Origin: Cryptomeria japonica
Taxonomy: Eukaryota; Streptophyta; Pinopsida; Cupressales; Cupressaceae
Direction: 5' to 3'
Assembly (NCBI RefSeq): GCF_030272615.1
Contig: NC_081408.1
Coordinates: 604,987,673-605,051,672 of the forward strand
Length of the DNA: 64,000 nucleotides
The position numbers and the translations under genes were made by a program. Below the pieces are notes generated by a model, which was not told the origin of the DNA, did no database searches, and saw only the letters and a list, made by a program, of their open reading frames with translations. Positions 34,160-46,640 of the stretch are shown here, in pieces. The number at the start of each line of letters is the position of its first letter. Positions within the stretch are counted from its first letter, which is position 1.

Positions 34160-34345
34160 CTATATTGAACATGTTGAACACGTTTGAACCTCTTGAACAA
34201 GAAACTTTTAAAAAGCCGCTGCAAGACACTTAAAGAAAATATTAGTATGAAAAACCTCCCTGAACACCTAGGAACCTATGGAATCTAAATGAACCTGTTG
34301 AACCCGGTTCAAGATGGTTCAACGTGTTCACAGAGTTCAACCAAT
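34160..34345 (-). promoter_or_regulatory. GTTCAA/TTGAAC cluster in U3 of the right LTR
   Basis: About eight TTGAAC/GTTCAA words occur here, including the odd-centred palindrome TTGAACCCGGTTCAA at 34298-34312. The cluster is shorter than in the left LTR because about 50 bp are missing. Confidence 0.55.
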
Positions 34346-34499
34346 TACTAAAACTCGACATTTGTGATTGAAAGAGGATTTACAGACGTACTAAGGACTT
34401 GAACCGATGTGTCACAAGAAAGATAAGGACTTTGAATGGAAGTTTTATAGGATGACTCGCTCTTGCCATGAGGAATAAATGACGCAGTAACAGGGTTTA

Positions 34500-34740
34500 A
34501 GGCATTTTTATGATTATATGTCTGTATTACTTCTTGAGGTATGCATGTTATCTTCATCTCGGTTCAGATTCTATTTGCATCACATGTGTAAATAGGTGGC
34601 TTATGCCATTGATTACATATGTTGTGTTCTTAAAATTTCTGTTTGAGCTAGATGATGGGGTGTATATTCCATGAGGTATGGTTAAAAGGTAATTTGCATT
34701 TTTTTTGCAGTTTGCATGTTAATCTAAAAAGTTTAATTGT
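34500..34740. repeat. Imperfect repeat unit right of the 12.5 kb element
   Basis: This is the counterpart of 21690-21968, showing that the target of the gypsy insertion was itself repeated. Confidence 0.5.
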
Positions 34741-35160
34741 TTATTTATCGAAGGTCGAGGAGAGATTTTTTCCTTATGTTTATGTACAAGGCAGTGGGAT
34801 GCATTGTTTAGGCCGTTATCTGATATTGATACAACATTTTGTCTGTGAGTTATTGGCATTGATAATGATAGGGTGGTGGCATGTGCCATCTGTGCAGTGT
34901 TTACTTTCAGTCCTTTTATAAGATTTGGCATGCTTATAACTTTTTAGCATTTGGCATATTCCTGAGTTTTTATGACTTGTAAGTATTATATCGCTGGCCG
35001 CCTTGTGTGTGGTGCGGCCTTGACAAAGTTGGCTTATGGGATAATCATTATTGAAGGTGGCGTCCTCGCTTGCGGGAGATGCATTTATGGGTTTTAGTGT
35101 AAGGGTTCTTAATTCGTGTGAATTGTTCTAATCAAGCATGCTTGCAATGGAGATTTTGAA

Positions 35161-35937
35161 GTGTCTTTATGCAATTTTAAGGACAGTTTATCAACTATGT
35201 TATCTTATGCTATTGGCAAAGCAGTTTATGTTAAGTATTTTGTGGCTTTTTCGGAGCCCTCCCTACTGCAAATGTCTTCTTCTCTGCCCATTGGTGTTTA
35301 TAGAGTAGTTTTAGAAGCTCGATCATTGGGGGAAGAAAATGAGGACAATGTTGTCAAGCTTGGTAAGATTTTTAACTTGTTTACTCCTGCGGTGGATTTT
35401 GAATTCCGTAGGCTTTTGGGATGTCAGTGGTTGCAAGTTTGCCCTCAAGTTTCTTATGCTGAGCTTCTCTCTCATTTTGTTACTATTTGCTTTGATGTTT
35501 TGCTTGATATAGATTTGGTCTGCCTCTTGGTGTCCACGTTTATTTTTCCGTCAGTATGCAATTGGGTAGTGGTTTCTCCTGCTTTGGCTGGTTATCGGTT
35601 TGATATGGGTTCTTTTTACTATGATGGCTTTCTCCCTCATCATGAGCTTATGGCTAATGGCTGGTCTGGCCAATTACTGCATGAATTAGGAATGGGTTTG
35701 ATATGTGATTCCATAGAAAACACTCGGGCCTCTATGGATTTTTTGTTGTATTTGGCTCCTGATCAGTATGTGGATAGAGCTTGGGTTGTCTTTCAGGCAT
35801 TACATTCGTTAATCACTCTGGGTTTTTTGTGCTCTGCTCCTTCTTGTTTGGATTTTCCTCTAAGGGTTATTCCGCCTCCGGCTTCACCTTATGAACCGCC
35901 GGAAGAGAGCTCTAGTTCCTGTTTTTTGGAGAACTAA
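35161..35937 (+). CDS. Unrecognised 258-codon open frame
   Basis: This is an uninterrupted plus-strand frame in a region with few long frames. It has hydrophobic stretches in its middle (around residues 95-140), a Pro- and Ser-rich C-terminus (PPPASPYEPPEESSSS) and no domain I recognise. It lies in the repeated DNA into which the gypsy element inserted, and ends about 350 bp before an AATAA-rich stretch that looks like a retroposon 3' end. It could be a coding part of a non-autonomous retroelement, an exon of a decayed gene, or chance. The chosen start is simply the first ATG. Confidence 0.3.
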   Translation: MSLCNFKDSLSTMLSYAIGKAVYVKYFVAFSEPSLLQMSSSLPIGVYRVVLEARSLGEENEDNVVKLGKIFNLFTPAVDFEFRRLLGCQWLQVCPQVSYAELLSHFVTICFDVLLDIDLVCLLVSTFIFPSVCNWVVVSPALAGYRFDMGSFYYDGFLPHHELMANGWSGQLLHELGMGLICDSIENTRASMDFLLYLAPDQYVDRAWVVFQALHSLITLGFLCSAPSCLDFPLRVIPPPASPYEPPEESSSSCFLEN

Positions 35938-36300
35938 CTATGTTTGTTTTGTAGTTGGTGGAATGGTTTTTTGCAGGCTAGAAGGTTCTACGACTTCTAT
36001 TTTGCTCGGTTGATTATCTATGGTTCTGGCAGGGAACTTTATCTCTTTTATCTACTTGGCGGTCCTACATGGCAATTTTGATCTGTCCTTCTTTGGTCAT
36101 ATTATGGTTTTTTGGAATTGTCCTATAGGACTCTTGTAAAAATTGTAAAGATAGGGGGTTGGGGGGTATGATTGGACAATACATATGATGTAAGGGCAGT
36201 GCTTATTTTTATCTATTTTGAAGGCTACAACCAGAGGCTTTCTTACGGGTTCTTTCCTGCCGGTATGCCTATTTTTTTTAACCCGATGTAAACACTTTAT
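35938..36300. other. Non-coding DNA after the 258-codon frame
   Basis: No gene is seen. The sequence is T-rich on the plus strand and runs into the boundary with the minus-strand LINE. Confidence 0.4.
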
Positions 36301-37439
36301 TATTAATATATAAGTTTAGTGGATATTCCACTTTTATTGAAAAAAATAATAATTACAAAGTTTTGAGACGATCTTTAAGCGACATAAAAGGCAAAAAAAA
36401 AAGCCCAATGGAGAGAAAAAATCACATCTAACTAAGTTGGAAGATAACTCAATAGAATATACAAAAATCTAGATACAAATCAACATGAGTAGACAAATTG
36501 AAAGATTGAATGAGCTCATACAAAAAGCTCACCAGAGAAGCACATCTACTATCAAAATCACATGACTGAGAACTTCGCGAATGTAGAAGATAGATGTAGC
36601 TTCAAAACATAACTAATGCTAACATTGAAGATGCCTCATTCTTGCATAGGAACTATTTCTATTGAATTTTTTTCTTGAAAATGAGCATTTCAAACAAGGG
36701 CCACAACTAGATGGTACACACAAGTCAACAAAAAAGAAAGGATGTAGTAGAATTCCTTTACCCTTGAAGTCATACACTCCCCAATTTGTAGCTTGTGATG
36801 TTCGAGGGCTCATATAGAAGGATAAGCCTTGGTGCTTGAGGAAAAGAACTTCTCTACCAATTATGTCCATGATGTTTTCTTCAGTGTTGGGACACTGGGG
36901 AGTTTGAGGTTGCAAACCCCCTGCAATTGCACTTGGTCAAAAGGACCCAAGATTGGGTGTTCCCAATTATGCACTAGGATGGAAATTTTTTAATTCCATG
37001 GGTGGTAGACATAGAGAGATTTTGAACTCTATGAGAGGGAGCCATTAGAATAGTATTCACGGAGAAGATTTTTTTTTCAGGCAATGTGCAGGGAAGAATG
37101 AAAGGCATTGAGTTAATTGCTTCAAGGCTCATACGAAAACTCCAAGGTTGACAAAGGATCATGCAGATTGTGGGAGCAGGCACCAATACAATGGAAAATT
37201 TAAGATGTGAAAGGATGCATCAATAATTAATATGCAAGGTACAAAACAAAACAAACTCATTAAAATCATCATGTTGTAAGGGACTCCTTGAGGATGATGT
37301 CAGCCAAATGTTGTAGTTGGCAAATAGAGTCATGTGTGAAAAACATCTCATCCTCCATGGAATCACATCCATAATTTACAAGACAATTTGATAGGTTATT
37401 TCCCTCATGATAGAAATGAAGCAAGTCATATGAGTGAGC

Positions 37440-40400
37440 TTATCGAGGTAGAGCCAAGTTTGTTAAAATATGTATTGAAACCTCCAATTGTGGGATGATT
37501 TTAGTATGCATAATATTTTGATTTAATGCAAACTTTAATCCATGAAAGAGTGCTTGAGTCTCCACCATGTTATTAGTACTTGAGGGTAGCTTAAAATCCT
37601 TGGCACTGATTATTTCACCCATATGATCTCAAATTACACCCCCCCCATGATTTGCCCAAATTCCCTCTTGCAACACCGTCGAAGTTCAATTTTAATGTAC
37701 CTTTAGGGGGTGGTATCCATGAGATCTCACTTCTGTCAAATATTTGTTTCACTTGATTGAATAGGCTACCTTGGAAAGGGAGAGATAAGAGTTCCCATTC
37801 TTTGAAAATAATTGTATCCCAATCTATAAAGATGGACCCAATTTTCTCATTCTTACATACAAAAGCTTTTACTGCTTCTAAGATGCCTTGTTTAATTTTA
37901 TGTACTGTGTGCATCACATTTGATGAGTGTTGTGTAAAGATCCTATTGTTGCACTCCTACCAATGCTCTACATGAACATTGGTGAAGTTATTCTCCAAAT
38001 GTTGGTAAATAATGAGGGTTTGTAGATAATTGGTCAACTTGTGTAAAGGTCCCAACTATTGTTTGGTAAGGGGGCTCGCCAACTTAATTTGGTTCTTATT
38101 TCAGACCAACAACTTTGAGCATAATTGTAGTTAAGGAAATGGTGATATGTATCTTCTAAATAATCTCCACATAGAACACTTGAAATCTTCAACTATACCC
38201 AATTTGGTCAATCTTTCACTTGTTAAGACTCTATGCTTTAGGACTAGCCAAGAGAAGCAACCCACCTTTGGAAGTATCATGTTGTTCCAAGAATAGGAAT
38301 TAGCTCTATGTTGAATTTAGAAATCTCCATGACTAATTAAAGATTTCTACCCTTGCTTTACTGTATAATTTCCTATGTTAGAGGGTTCCCAAATAGGCCT
38401 ATCTTGTTGTGATGAGCATTATATCACTCTTGAGTCTAGAAAAAGATTGTAGTTTAGCCTTTTCTTGTGATAGAATTTGGATGTTATGTAGACTCTTCCA
38501 ACTATTTTCCCATGTTTTTGAAGTTGAAATTTGGATATAATCTTTCACTTTTACATCCCATAATGAGGAGATAACCAATTTGCAGCAATCTAGATCTAGA
38601 GTATTCTTTAATGGAGGGTACCCATTGCATGAGTCCTCCCAGAATAGTGCTTGTGAACCATCATGAATTTTCCAAGTAAAATAATGGGTGATAACTTCTC
38701 TACATTTTGTTAGGAATTCCACACAGTTGAGCCTGTCATTAGATTCAAGATTGTGAAAATTATGTTCGGCGAAGGGGAATCAAGATACTTGGCTTGCATT
38801 ATTTTGCACCATTTATTGTCAAGTTTTGTATACAAATGTCATACCAATTTGGCACATAAAGATATATTTTTGGATTCTAGGTTATGTATACCTACTCCAC
38901 CTTTTAACTTATCTTGACAGATAGAGTCCAAGGAGCTTAGGGAAATTTGATCTTTTTTGTCCATGTCCCCCCTTCATAGAAACTATTTGATTACCTTCTC
39001 AATGTCATGAATGACAGATTTTGGGGCTTACAATACTACCATAAAATAGTTGGGAATTGCTTGAAGAAATATTTTAATCATTAGAAGTCTCCCCACTAGA
39101 GAAAGCCACCTTCCTTTCCATGAAGAGATGCTATTTTGAGTACTATGAAGCACTTTGCTCATAGTTAGAGAGATTTTGGATTTATTTGCATTAATTTTCT
39201 AACCTAAGTTAAGAGTGTATCTTTAAAGCACTTTATTAATTTGTGTTGCTTTGATGCTTTACCAACTAAGAGTGTGTCATCTACAAATAAGGAATGTGTT
39301 GTTATGATATCTATGCTTGGAATTTGTATCCCTTTCCACTTATCTTGATAGTGAGCTACTCTAATTGACTTGCTTATAGCTTCTACTAGGATTATGAATA
39401 AAAGAGGGGAAATGGGATCCCATTGTCTAACACCTTGGGTGGATGCAAAAAAGCCTATTGGATGACCGATCACCATAATAGAGAATTTAGCACAAAAATA
39501 CATGAATAGATCCACTTGGCCCATTTGTTAGCAAATCCAATTTTTTTAAGAACTAGAAGTAAGAAATTTCAATCTACCTTGGTGTACGCCTTCATCGTAT
39601 CGAGTTTCACAATAAAAGATAATAACTTATTTGATTGTATTGTGTGCAATACTTCATGTGTTACTAATGCCCCTTCAACTATTTTTCTTTGAGGGACAAA
39701 GTCTCCTTGTTCTTTGAACATTATTTTTGAAATGAAAGGAAAGAGTCTCAAATAGATGGCTTTTGTGAAAATTTTATAAACTATATTGCACAAGGAAATG
39801 GGTCTAAAATCTGAAAAAGATTTTGGGCTCTTTACCTTTGCAATGACAGCAATGTGAGTAAAATTAAACTGCTTTAGCATAGTCCTTGATTTTCTAGATT
39901 CCTCCATTACTCGGAATAGATCCAATGCAATAAATCCCAACATTTTTGAAAGAAAGTGGTAGTTAAGTTGTCTAGACCTGGAGCTTTGTCTAGTTGAAAT
40001 GAGAAGACCACCTTTTTTACTCCCTCCAAAGTGAAAGGTTTTAAAGGATCATGTTTATCTTCTTGAGAGATCAAGTTGGGGATGCAGTCTAACAAGTTTT
40101 CTCTATGTTGATCTATTAAGGGATCTTGCTATTGTGGACAACTTAAAAGCTTGGAGAAGAACTTAATCGCTTCATCTTGAATATATTCCTCCTAAAGAAG
40201 TGTTTCGCCTATTTCAAAGATTTTAATGGAGAAGATGAAATTTTTCTACTTCTTGATTTGAGTGGATGCATGAAAAAAAATTGCATTTTAGTCTCCATGC
40301 TTGAGCCAAAGTTCTCAAGACTATTGTCTCCAGTAAATTTCTTCTCGAGCTATGACTTGTACCCACTCTTCTTGTAATTTTTTTTGCTACTCATAAGAGA

Positions 40401-41360
40401 TTAGATTCAATTCATTGTCTATAATATGATTGTTGATTCCAGTAAGTAATTTTTTATTGATCTCTTTTTGTTTAAAGATGTTTTTAAACACCTCAAAGTT
40501 CCAAGATCTGATTTTACCTTTAATGTACTACAACTTTTTGCAGAGCTGATGCATTTTTGAGCCTTGTGTGAAAGGAGTTGAGTCCACCATTGTTAAAGAA
40601 GTGGGAGGAAGTGAGCATGCCTAAACCACATAGCTTCAAATTTGAAAGAAGATTTGTAGCTAATATGTGTGTTACTTGTCACCAAGGAGATGGACATTGC
40701 AAAGTGGTCTAAGCTTGTGAGAGGCAAGATTTTTTATTTAAAGGAAGCATTTCCAGGTATCCAATTTGGGGTAACCAAGAATCTATCTAGTTTCTCTGCA
40801 ATTTGGAGGAGACCTTTGCATTTATTTGTCCAAGTGAATTTTCCTTTTCCTGATTCTAAATCCACTAATGCATTATTATTTATGAATGCAACAAAATCTT
40901 CCATAGTTTTTGGGGTGGGAGAATGCCTCCTTTCGTCTAACAAAAAGGTTGCATTGAAATCCCCTGCAATTATGACTTTTTCTTCTGATATGGAGTCCAA
41001 GCTATTGGTTAGATTATCCCAAAGCCTCTTCTTGTATATTGTTGATGTGGGGCCATATACATTAATCAACTAGAAGGACAAATTGAAATGAGATACTTTC
41101 ATCAACATAAAGTTGTTTTGAGAGCGATTCCTCTACTTGAATTGATTTTGGGTTCCATAATACTGAAAGTCCTCCTAAAGCTCCTTGAGTGGTTGATAAA
41201 CTAAAATTCCACTTGATCTAGTGATTGAAGATTGCATTATTCATATCCACAACTAATTTTGTTTCTTGAAGAAGAACAAGATCTACCCCACAAGCATCTA
41301 TTTGTTGCTTGATGAGGATTCTTTTGTAATGCCCCTAACGTTCCATGAGAGGATTTTCAT
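37440..41360 (-). pseudogene. LINE ORF2: endonuclease, reverse transcriptase, RNase H
   Basis: The frame starts with MKILSWNVRG at 41360-41331, the usual opening of an APE-type endonuclease. INVYGPT and AGDFNAT follow at about 40960-41069. Reverse transcriptase blocks follow: SDFRPISLCNIVYKI (near 39800), GVRQWDPISPLLF (near 39400) and the active site FVDDTLLVG (near 39270). The last domain is RNase H (37917-37440) with WIPPPKGTLKLNFDG and NNMVETQAL, keeping the first Asp and the Glu. The pieces lie in different frames, with stops between them. Endonuclease would nick the target, reverse transcriptase copy from the nick, and RNase H remove RNA. This copy is inactive. Confidence 0.85.
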
Positions 41361-43251
41361 TAGGCTTGAGGAGGGCAACATGCTCTCCCCAGTCTGGTTT
41401 GTTTAGCCACTATAAATTTGATGGTCTTATCCAAAGTTGATTGAATGTCCGCTTCTACTTCTTCTAGCGTTTTTATTGCCAACATCTTTCTACCTCTTGT
41501 ATTGGGTGTCTTTTTTGAAGTAGAGTCCATTCTTGGAGTTTGGGAGATTGATAAAGTTTGGGAGAATTCAAAATTTAGATTCTCCATGTTAATTTTTTCT
41601 AATGAGCCATCTTCCTTTTCAACCTCCTCTGCTATTTCATTAATTCTATCAAACCCCATTTAGAAGGCTATCTACTATGTTAGATCCTCTAGCCTTCCTT
41701 CAAAATATGTGTTGAAATCAATACTGTCCAAAGGGTTGTTTTTGGGGGTGTCGAAGCAACTCTCTAACTAATGTAGGTCTAAAATAACCATTTGCATATT
41801 ATAGTCTTTATTGAAAGGAGCTTCATTTTCCTCTGGACTTGTCATTGTTTCTTGCAAGGATTTAGGTGCTATTTGAGCATATTGTTGAAGATCTATAAGT
41901 CCTCTACAACTAGTGTAGGGGGAGAACATTGGTTTGGCTCTACTTTGTGATCTAGTAGCTTCTCAGAGCTTACTTCCTAAACATGCTTGATTTGAGGGGA
42001 TGAAGGAGGAGACAACGTTGTAGCTTCTTTTCAAAAATGAACAATTACTGAATCTTGGGGCATAGGGATTGGGGATCTTTCCTTGCAAAACTGATCATGC
42101 TCCTTAGCATGCAAATCCATTGAATCCTCTAATTAGTGTAGGGGGAGAGCATTTATCATGTAGATCCACTGAGTCCTCTACAACTAGTGTAGGGGGAGAA
42201 CATTGGTTTGAATCTTCCTTTCCTTGCAACCTTGAATCACAAGGTGACATCTAAGATAAAGGCTTTGTGAAGAGCCATTGTGGGTATAACATTGTATAGG
42301 TAGCCTGCTTCTTCAATGCTAGAAAAGATATCTCCTAATATCTTGAATCTTGAGGTGGATATTTAATAAGGTTGTCTTTTTGAAAGCCCTCTACTAGAGA
42401 AACCTTACCTATAACAACTAATCTCGATTCTTGGGGTGGATGCTCGGTAGGACTTTCTATTCGAGAACCCTCTATTGGAGTAGCTTTATTATCCTTATCA
42501 ACTAGTGATGGATTAGGAGTGTCCTCAAAAGAAGAGGGTACTGTGAGTTATCTTAGAGGATCTCAGGAAATGGGGCTTGATCTAGAGAAGCTCAGGAGCC
42601 ATAATTTCTGACAGATGATGAATATAAGATCTGAATTCATATTTTGGGATCCCTTCCTTATAACTATAGACCTCTTTTTTATGCCCCTTTAGGTGGCAAG
42701 CATTGCAAACTGAATTTGGGGATTCTATAAATATTGTCTGATTCCATACTCCATTTTTGGATTGGATAGAAATTAATTTAGGGAAATCTTTGGTGGCACT
42801 GAGCAAGACACAAAGGCAAATTAGGCATTCAAGATTTTAAAAAAAAATCTAGATCAAATTTTAAGAAAATACCCATTTGGTTTGCTAGGGTTTCAAGAAT
42901 GTCTAGCTCTTTGTACTCTAGAGCGAGGGAGTTGAGTGGGATCCAGCATGGGATAAATTTGATTTGAGCTAATGAAGAACAAAAAATAGGGGTTGAGGGT
43001 TGGGTGTGCATGTCTACCCTGTTTAGGAACTAAAATTTCACCTTGAATGCTTCATCTCTATATTCTTTGGTTTTAAAAATTACTATGAAAACCCCCTTGT
43101 TCTTGTTTAGATAGAAAATGTCATTGACACCTTGCCAACAAAAATCAGCCCACTCAGATAAAATATGATTTGGAGGAGTAGAGTCCCAAAACTTACATGA
43201 GAGCTTTTTCAAACATATCCTGAGTTTGCATCTTGAGGGAATCTTCTCCAA
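41358..43251 (-). pseudogene. LINE ORF1 (RNA-binding protein) remnant
   Basis: Fragments at 43251-43030 and 43011-42829 resemble the DUF4283 region typical of plant LINE and related ORF1 proteins. The frame at 42806-42582 carries a zinc-knuckle-like CNACHLKGHKKE. A 99-codon frame (41659-41360) runs in to the ORF2 start. The ORF1 stop and ORF2 start overlap as TAATG at 41358-41362. Frames differ between the pieces, so the gene is broken. Confidence 0.65.
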
Positions 43252-43850
43252 AAGTGATTTTTAATCCCTTTGTTTATTATGATATGTTTTGTGTTGATCT
43301 CTCTGCTCCATAGGGGTTTGTCCTTTAGTGAGAGATCTTCTATAGGGATTGAAGACTTGGGAACCCATTTCTTTATTTAAATATGACTTCTACAGTGAAG
43401 AGGGTGATCAACCCCAACTTTCAAAAACAAATGGAAAGCCCTGAAGATGTCTCCTTTTTTCCCATCGCAAAAAAGAAAAAAGAGGGATTAAAAGATCTCT
43501 GTTATCTCCAAAGAAGATTTCTTGGAATGGAGAGAGGCCCATGTGAGCTATTCTAGGGCATGTGGGGGCCCTTCTTGCCATTTAATGCTCCTTTGAACTC
43601 CAAGTTAGTGTGTTTTGGACCCGTGGTTTTTGTATCTATCACGATGGAAATCATGCTTCTACCAGCTTTTTTGTGGTGCTCAATGCTTCTTTGGAAGAGG
43701 GGTTGAAAGGAGTGCCAGAGGGGGAAGGAAGAGAAATAGGGATAGAGTTTGGGAAAGTCACTAGGGTTCTCCATTTTTTTCCCAACACCTGAAAAGTAAA
43801 ACTCCAATGATGTGGACCCAGAGCTTGCTAACATTGTCTATGATACTTTG

Positions 43851-45207
43851 AAGGTCGCTACCAGCCTTTGCGCACAGTTTGAAATCTCAAGTGGGAAAAA
43901 GCTAGCCGTTCTAAGAAGGGCAAATTAAAAAACCCTCTATTGCCATCTTTACGCCTATTCTCCATCTCTTTAATTCAGTCCCATTTTTATTTTATTTTTT
44001 AAAAGAGGGATAAACACTTTTAACCTAGAGCTAGGATCTCGTCAAAGTTTTTTTTAATGAGGCCTCATGACAACTCATTAATGAGAAAATCCTTCAAATA
44101 AAAGAACCACAAAGGCTGGAAAATGTACAAGTTATCTTCCACCAATAAAAGCTTCAATGAACTTCAAGCCCTTAATATTGGCATCAATTGATGGGTTGCC
44201 AACACTACACAAACAAAATGACACCAATTAACTTCTAACAATTGTATTGCAAAGGTCTATAAAATATGAACCAAGAATTACCTCCTTGACAATTATGCCA
44301 TTTTGTTAATGTAAGTTGATGGGTTGCCAAGACAAAAAAAACTGACAATGTTGTGGAAATTACTTCAAGTTATAAAGATGTGAAAGATAAGAACTAAAGT
44401 CAAACTATCCTTGGCAATAGAACCATTATATTCAGTCCTAAAATTATAGTTCCACAATCCTAGATTATTATTCCATCTTCAAAGCCAAGGATTTGTCATC
44501 AAGAGGATAGTACATGGACTTACTAATAGAGTATGGATGATTAAAAGACAATTTCTAGGAGTATTTATTCTCTCCTCCACTTTAGGCTCAACAAAACCCA
44601 AGAGGGTGTTCCTAGATGTATCCTTCACAGGGCATTTATCAAACAAATGATAGGTATGACTAACCAATGGTGACTATATCCAAAGTCTGGTTACCCCAAA
44701 TTTTATTACTAGGCCAAAGACTAATTAGTTGCTTGTGAAACTTCTTATTAAGATGGTAATGACATCATTGTCTATCCACCTAAAGATGGCAGCAGTACAA
44801 CATCCTCACAAGTCACTCCATTTAACATTTCATTCTTAAATGCAAGGTGCAGACATGCAAGACTTGATTTCTCTAATAATCTTGGTTGTTCATGGCCAGT
44901 TAGAATGTTTCCTTTCCTAAGTAGTAATACTGAATAATGAAAACATAAAGGACTCCACTACTCCTATACTATAAAGGGCATAGAAAGATTAAAATTGAAA
45001 GATATTTGGCCTCTCACCAACTAGGCTAGCGCACATTCCATTGGGCAATAAAGCCATAACCGACAAAAAATAAAATAAAAAAATATACATATAGACCATA
45101 CATGGAATCATATATGTACCTACATACAAATCACATTAATCCATGCAAAGAACCCATAAGAAAAGAAAGAACATTATTAAAGCTTTGCAATGGATTAGAA
45201 ATGTTAA
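43851..45207. other. No gene seen
   Basis: AT-rich DNA with only short frames. I see no coding domain or repeat with a partner in this window. Confidence 0.5.
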
Positions 45208-45562
45208 TGTTTGTAGCTTCAGTCGAATGATCATTTAGAATACATATAATATATGTTGATTAATAATAATATATTATTATATTATATTATTATATTATTA
45301 TTAATCATATAAAATTTAATATTCAATATTATTCTATTATATTATTCTAAATTAATAATTGATTGATGAAACATTATAATATTGATTAAATTATTATAAT
45401 TAAAGGAGAGACATGCTCGTTCAAGGACATGCCTCTCCAAAGGAATATATATAGTATAATGTTATTCAATTTGAGAACACATAGAATTCCAAGAATGCAA
45501 GTATCAAATTGAATCAGATATATACATTAAAATACATCCAATAAAACCTGGGAAAATCAACA
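45208..45562 (+). repeat. 5' LTR, 355 bp
   Basis: Very AT-rich in its first half (TAATAATATATTATTAT run at 45262-45305). It ends in AAATCAACA directly at the primer site. Confidence 0.9.
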
Positions 45563-45578
45563 TGGTATCAGAGCTCAG
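45563..45578 (+). promoter_or_regulatory. Primer binding site, initiator tRNA-Met type
   Basis: TGGTATCAGAGCTCAG follows the LTR with no spacer. Confidence 0.9.
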
Positions 45579-46555
45579 GCCTGTGAAGTTTAATTTGGAG
45601 GTTGGAGAGGGTTGGAGAATTCAATTTTTTTATAGAATTTTTCAGTCTGAAATATGCCATTGTACGGCCCTTGGTTGGCCTCAAAATGAGGACTATAATA
45701 TATGGATGGAAAGATCTGTGTTTCTAGTTTTCAAATATGTTTATCTCATCAAATTTGATTCAGTTTTGTGCAAGATATGACGACTTTGGTGCAGGTCACT
45801 TGAAACCCTACCTAGGGTTAGCAGTTTTGGGAAAAATGTCATAACTTTTGTTTTAACCGTTGGATCTGGCTATAACTTGGAGGAAATGTTTGTAATTAGA
45901 TTTTCTAACATCTCACCGAAGAGATTGGATAAATTTGGTAAATTGAAAAAGTTATTAATAACTGTGTGTGGCAGATCATAATGAAAGTGTTGATCAAAAT
46001 TATGAAAATGTTCTACATCATTCAAAGGGAATTATGATGAGAGATGATTCATGCATGATATTTCTTATATGGGTTCACCTTATGAAAGGAAATGTTTTAA
46101 ACTTAAGATAAGTATTCCATGTTTTATTAAGGCACATGAATTATTGAGTTTGTAATTTATGCTATAATATTGGCTAGTAAAATCTTGTATGCTTCTATCA
46201 TTGGTATTTCTGTTCGAGATAATTTAGTTTATGAGCTATTTGTAATCTCTCTCTGACATACCTTTAGGACGAAAGCACAATAAAATTGAATTAAAGGGAG
46301 AAATAAATTGATGCTTATAAACGAATTGATGATCGAGACCAGATGTAGAGGGAGTGACATTTCCAAAGAGGACAAGAGGTTGATACAAGAACTTGAGCTT
46401 CAGAGGGAGCAGATGGTTCAGTCAACATGTGACAATTTCGATCATAGTGATTGAGAGGGATTTTCACTATTGAAGGTGAAACACTTATGAGGTAAAACTT
46501 GATTCAATTGATTATTATACTAATGAAATCATTTAATGCCTTATGGGCCCTGTGT

Positions 46556-46589
46556 AAATCATCAGGAAGTGACGACTTCCAAATGATTT
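46556..46589 (+). other. Perfect two-part hairpin upstream of the array
   Basis: AAATCAT pairs with ATGATTT and, inside it, GGAAGT pairs with ACTTCC around a GACG loop. The 2 bp on each side between the two stems do not pair. That is 13 paired bases in 34 nt. Confidence 0.7.
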
Positions 46590-46606
46590 CCACTTGTATT
46601 ATTGAG

Positions 46607-46636
46607 GTTATTGGAAGGTGACGATCTTACAATAAC
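46607..46636 (+). other. Second hairpin upstream of the array
   Basis: GTTATTG pairs with CAATAAC. AAG/CTT extends the stem after one mismatch, around a GTGACGAT loop. The GTGACGA word also occurs in the hairpin at 46556-46589. Confidence 0.65.
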
Positions 46637-46640
46637 TTGA

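Larger units (their letters stand above)
21974..34492 (-). mobile_element. Complete Tat/Ogre-type Ty3/gypsy retrotransposon, 12.5 kb
   Basis: Two 3.2 kb LTRs (21974-25215 and 31292-34492) with ends TGTTA...TAACA flank about 6.1 kb of interior. GGGTT sits at 21969-21973 and 34493-34497, a perfect target duplication. On the minus strand the order is 5' LTR, tRNA-Arg-like primer site, gag, protease, archaeal-type RNase H, reverse transcriptase, gypsy RNase H, integrase, 3' LTR. The primer site and the second RNase H point to the Tat/Ogre group. Pol carries six in-frame stops but no frameshift. Over the first 400 bp the LTRs differ at about 3% by eye. Each LTR also carries a long sense-strand reading frame. 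No convincing polypurine tract lies next to 25215. Confidence 0.93.
31292..34492 (-). repeat. 5' LTR (3201 bp) of the Tat-like element
   Basis: The LTR has TGTTAGTG...GCAGTAACA ends on the plus strand. It is followed at 34493 by the GGGTT duplicate. Confidence 0.93.
36300..43850 (-). mobile_element. L1-type LINE with RNase H domain, decayed
   Basis: Reading the minus strand from about 43850, the region holds an ORF1 with an N-terminal DUF4283-like part and a Cys-His zinc knuckle, then ORF2 with endonuclease, reverse transcriptase and RNase H, then a 3' tail with AATAAA-like words near 36300-36400. This is the order of plant L1 elements. The frames are cut by many stops and shifts. The 5' edge is approximate. 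No target duplication was found because neither end is sharp. Confidence 0.8.
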
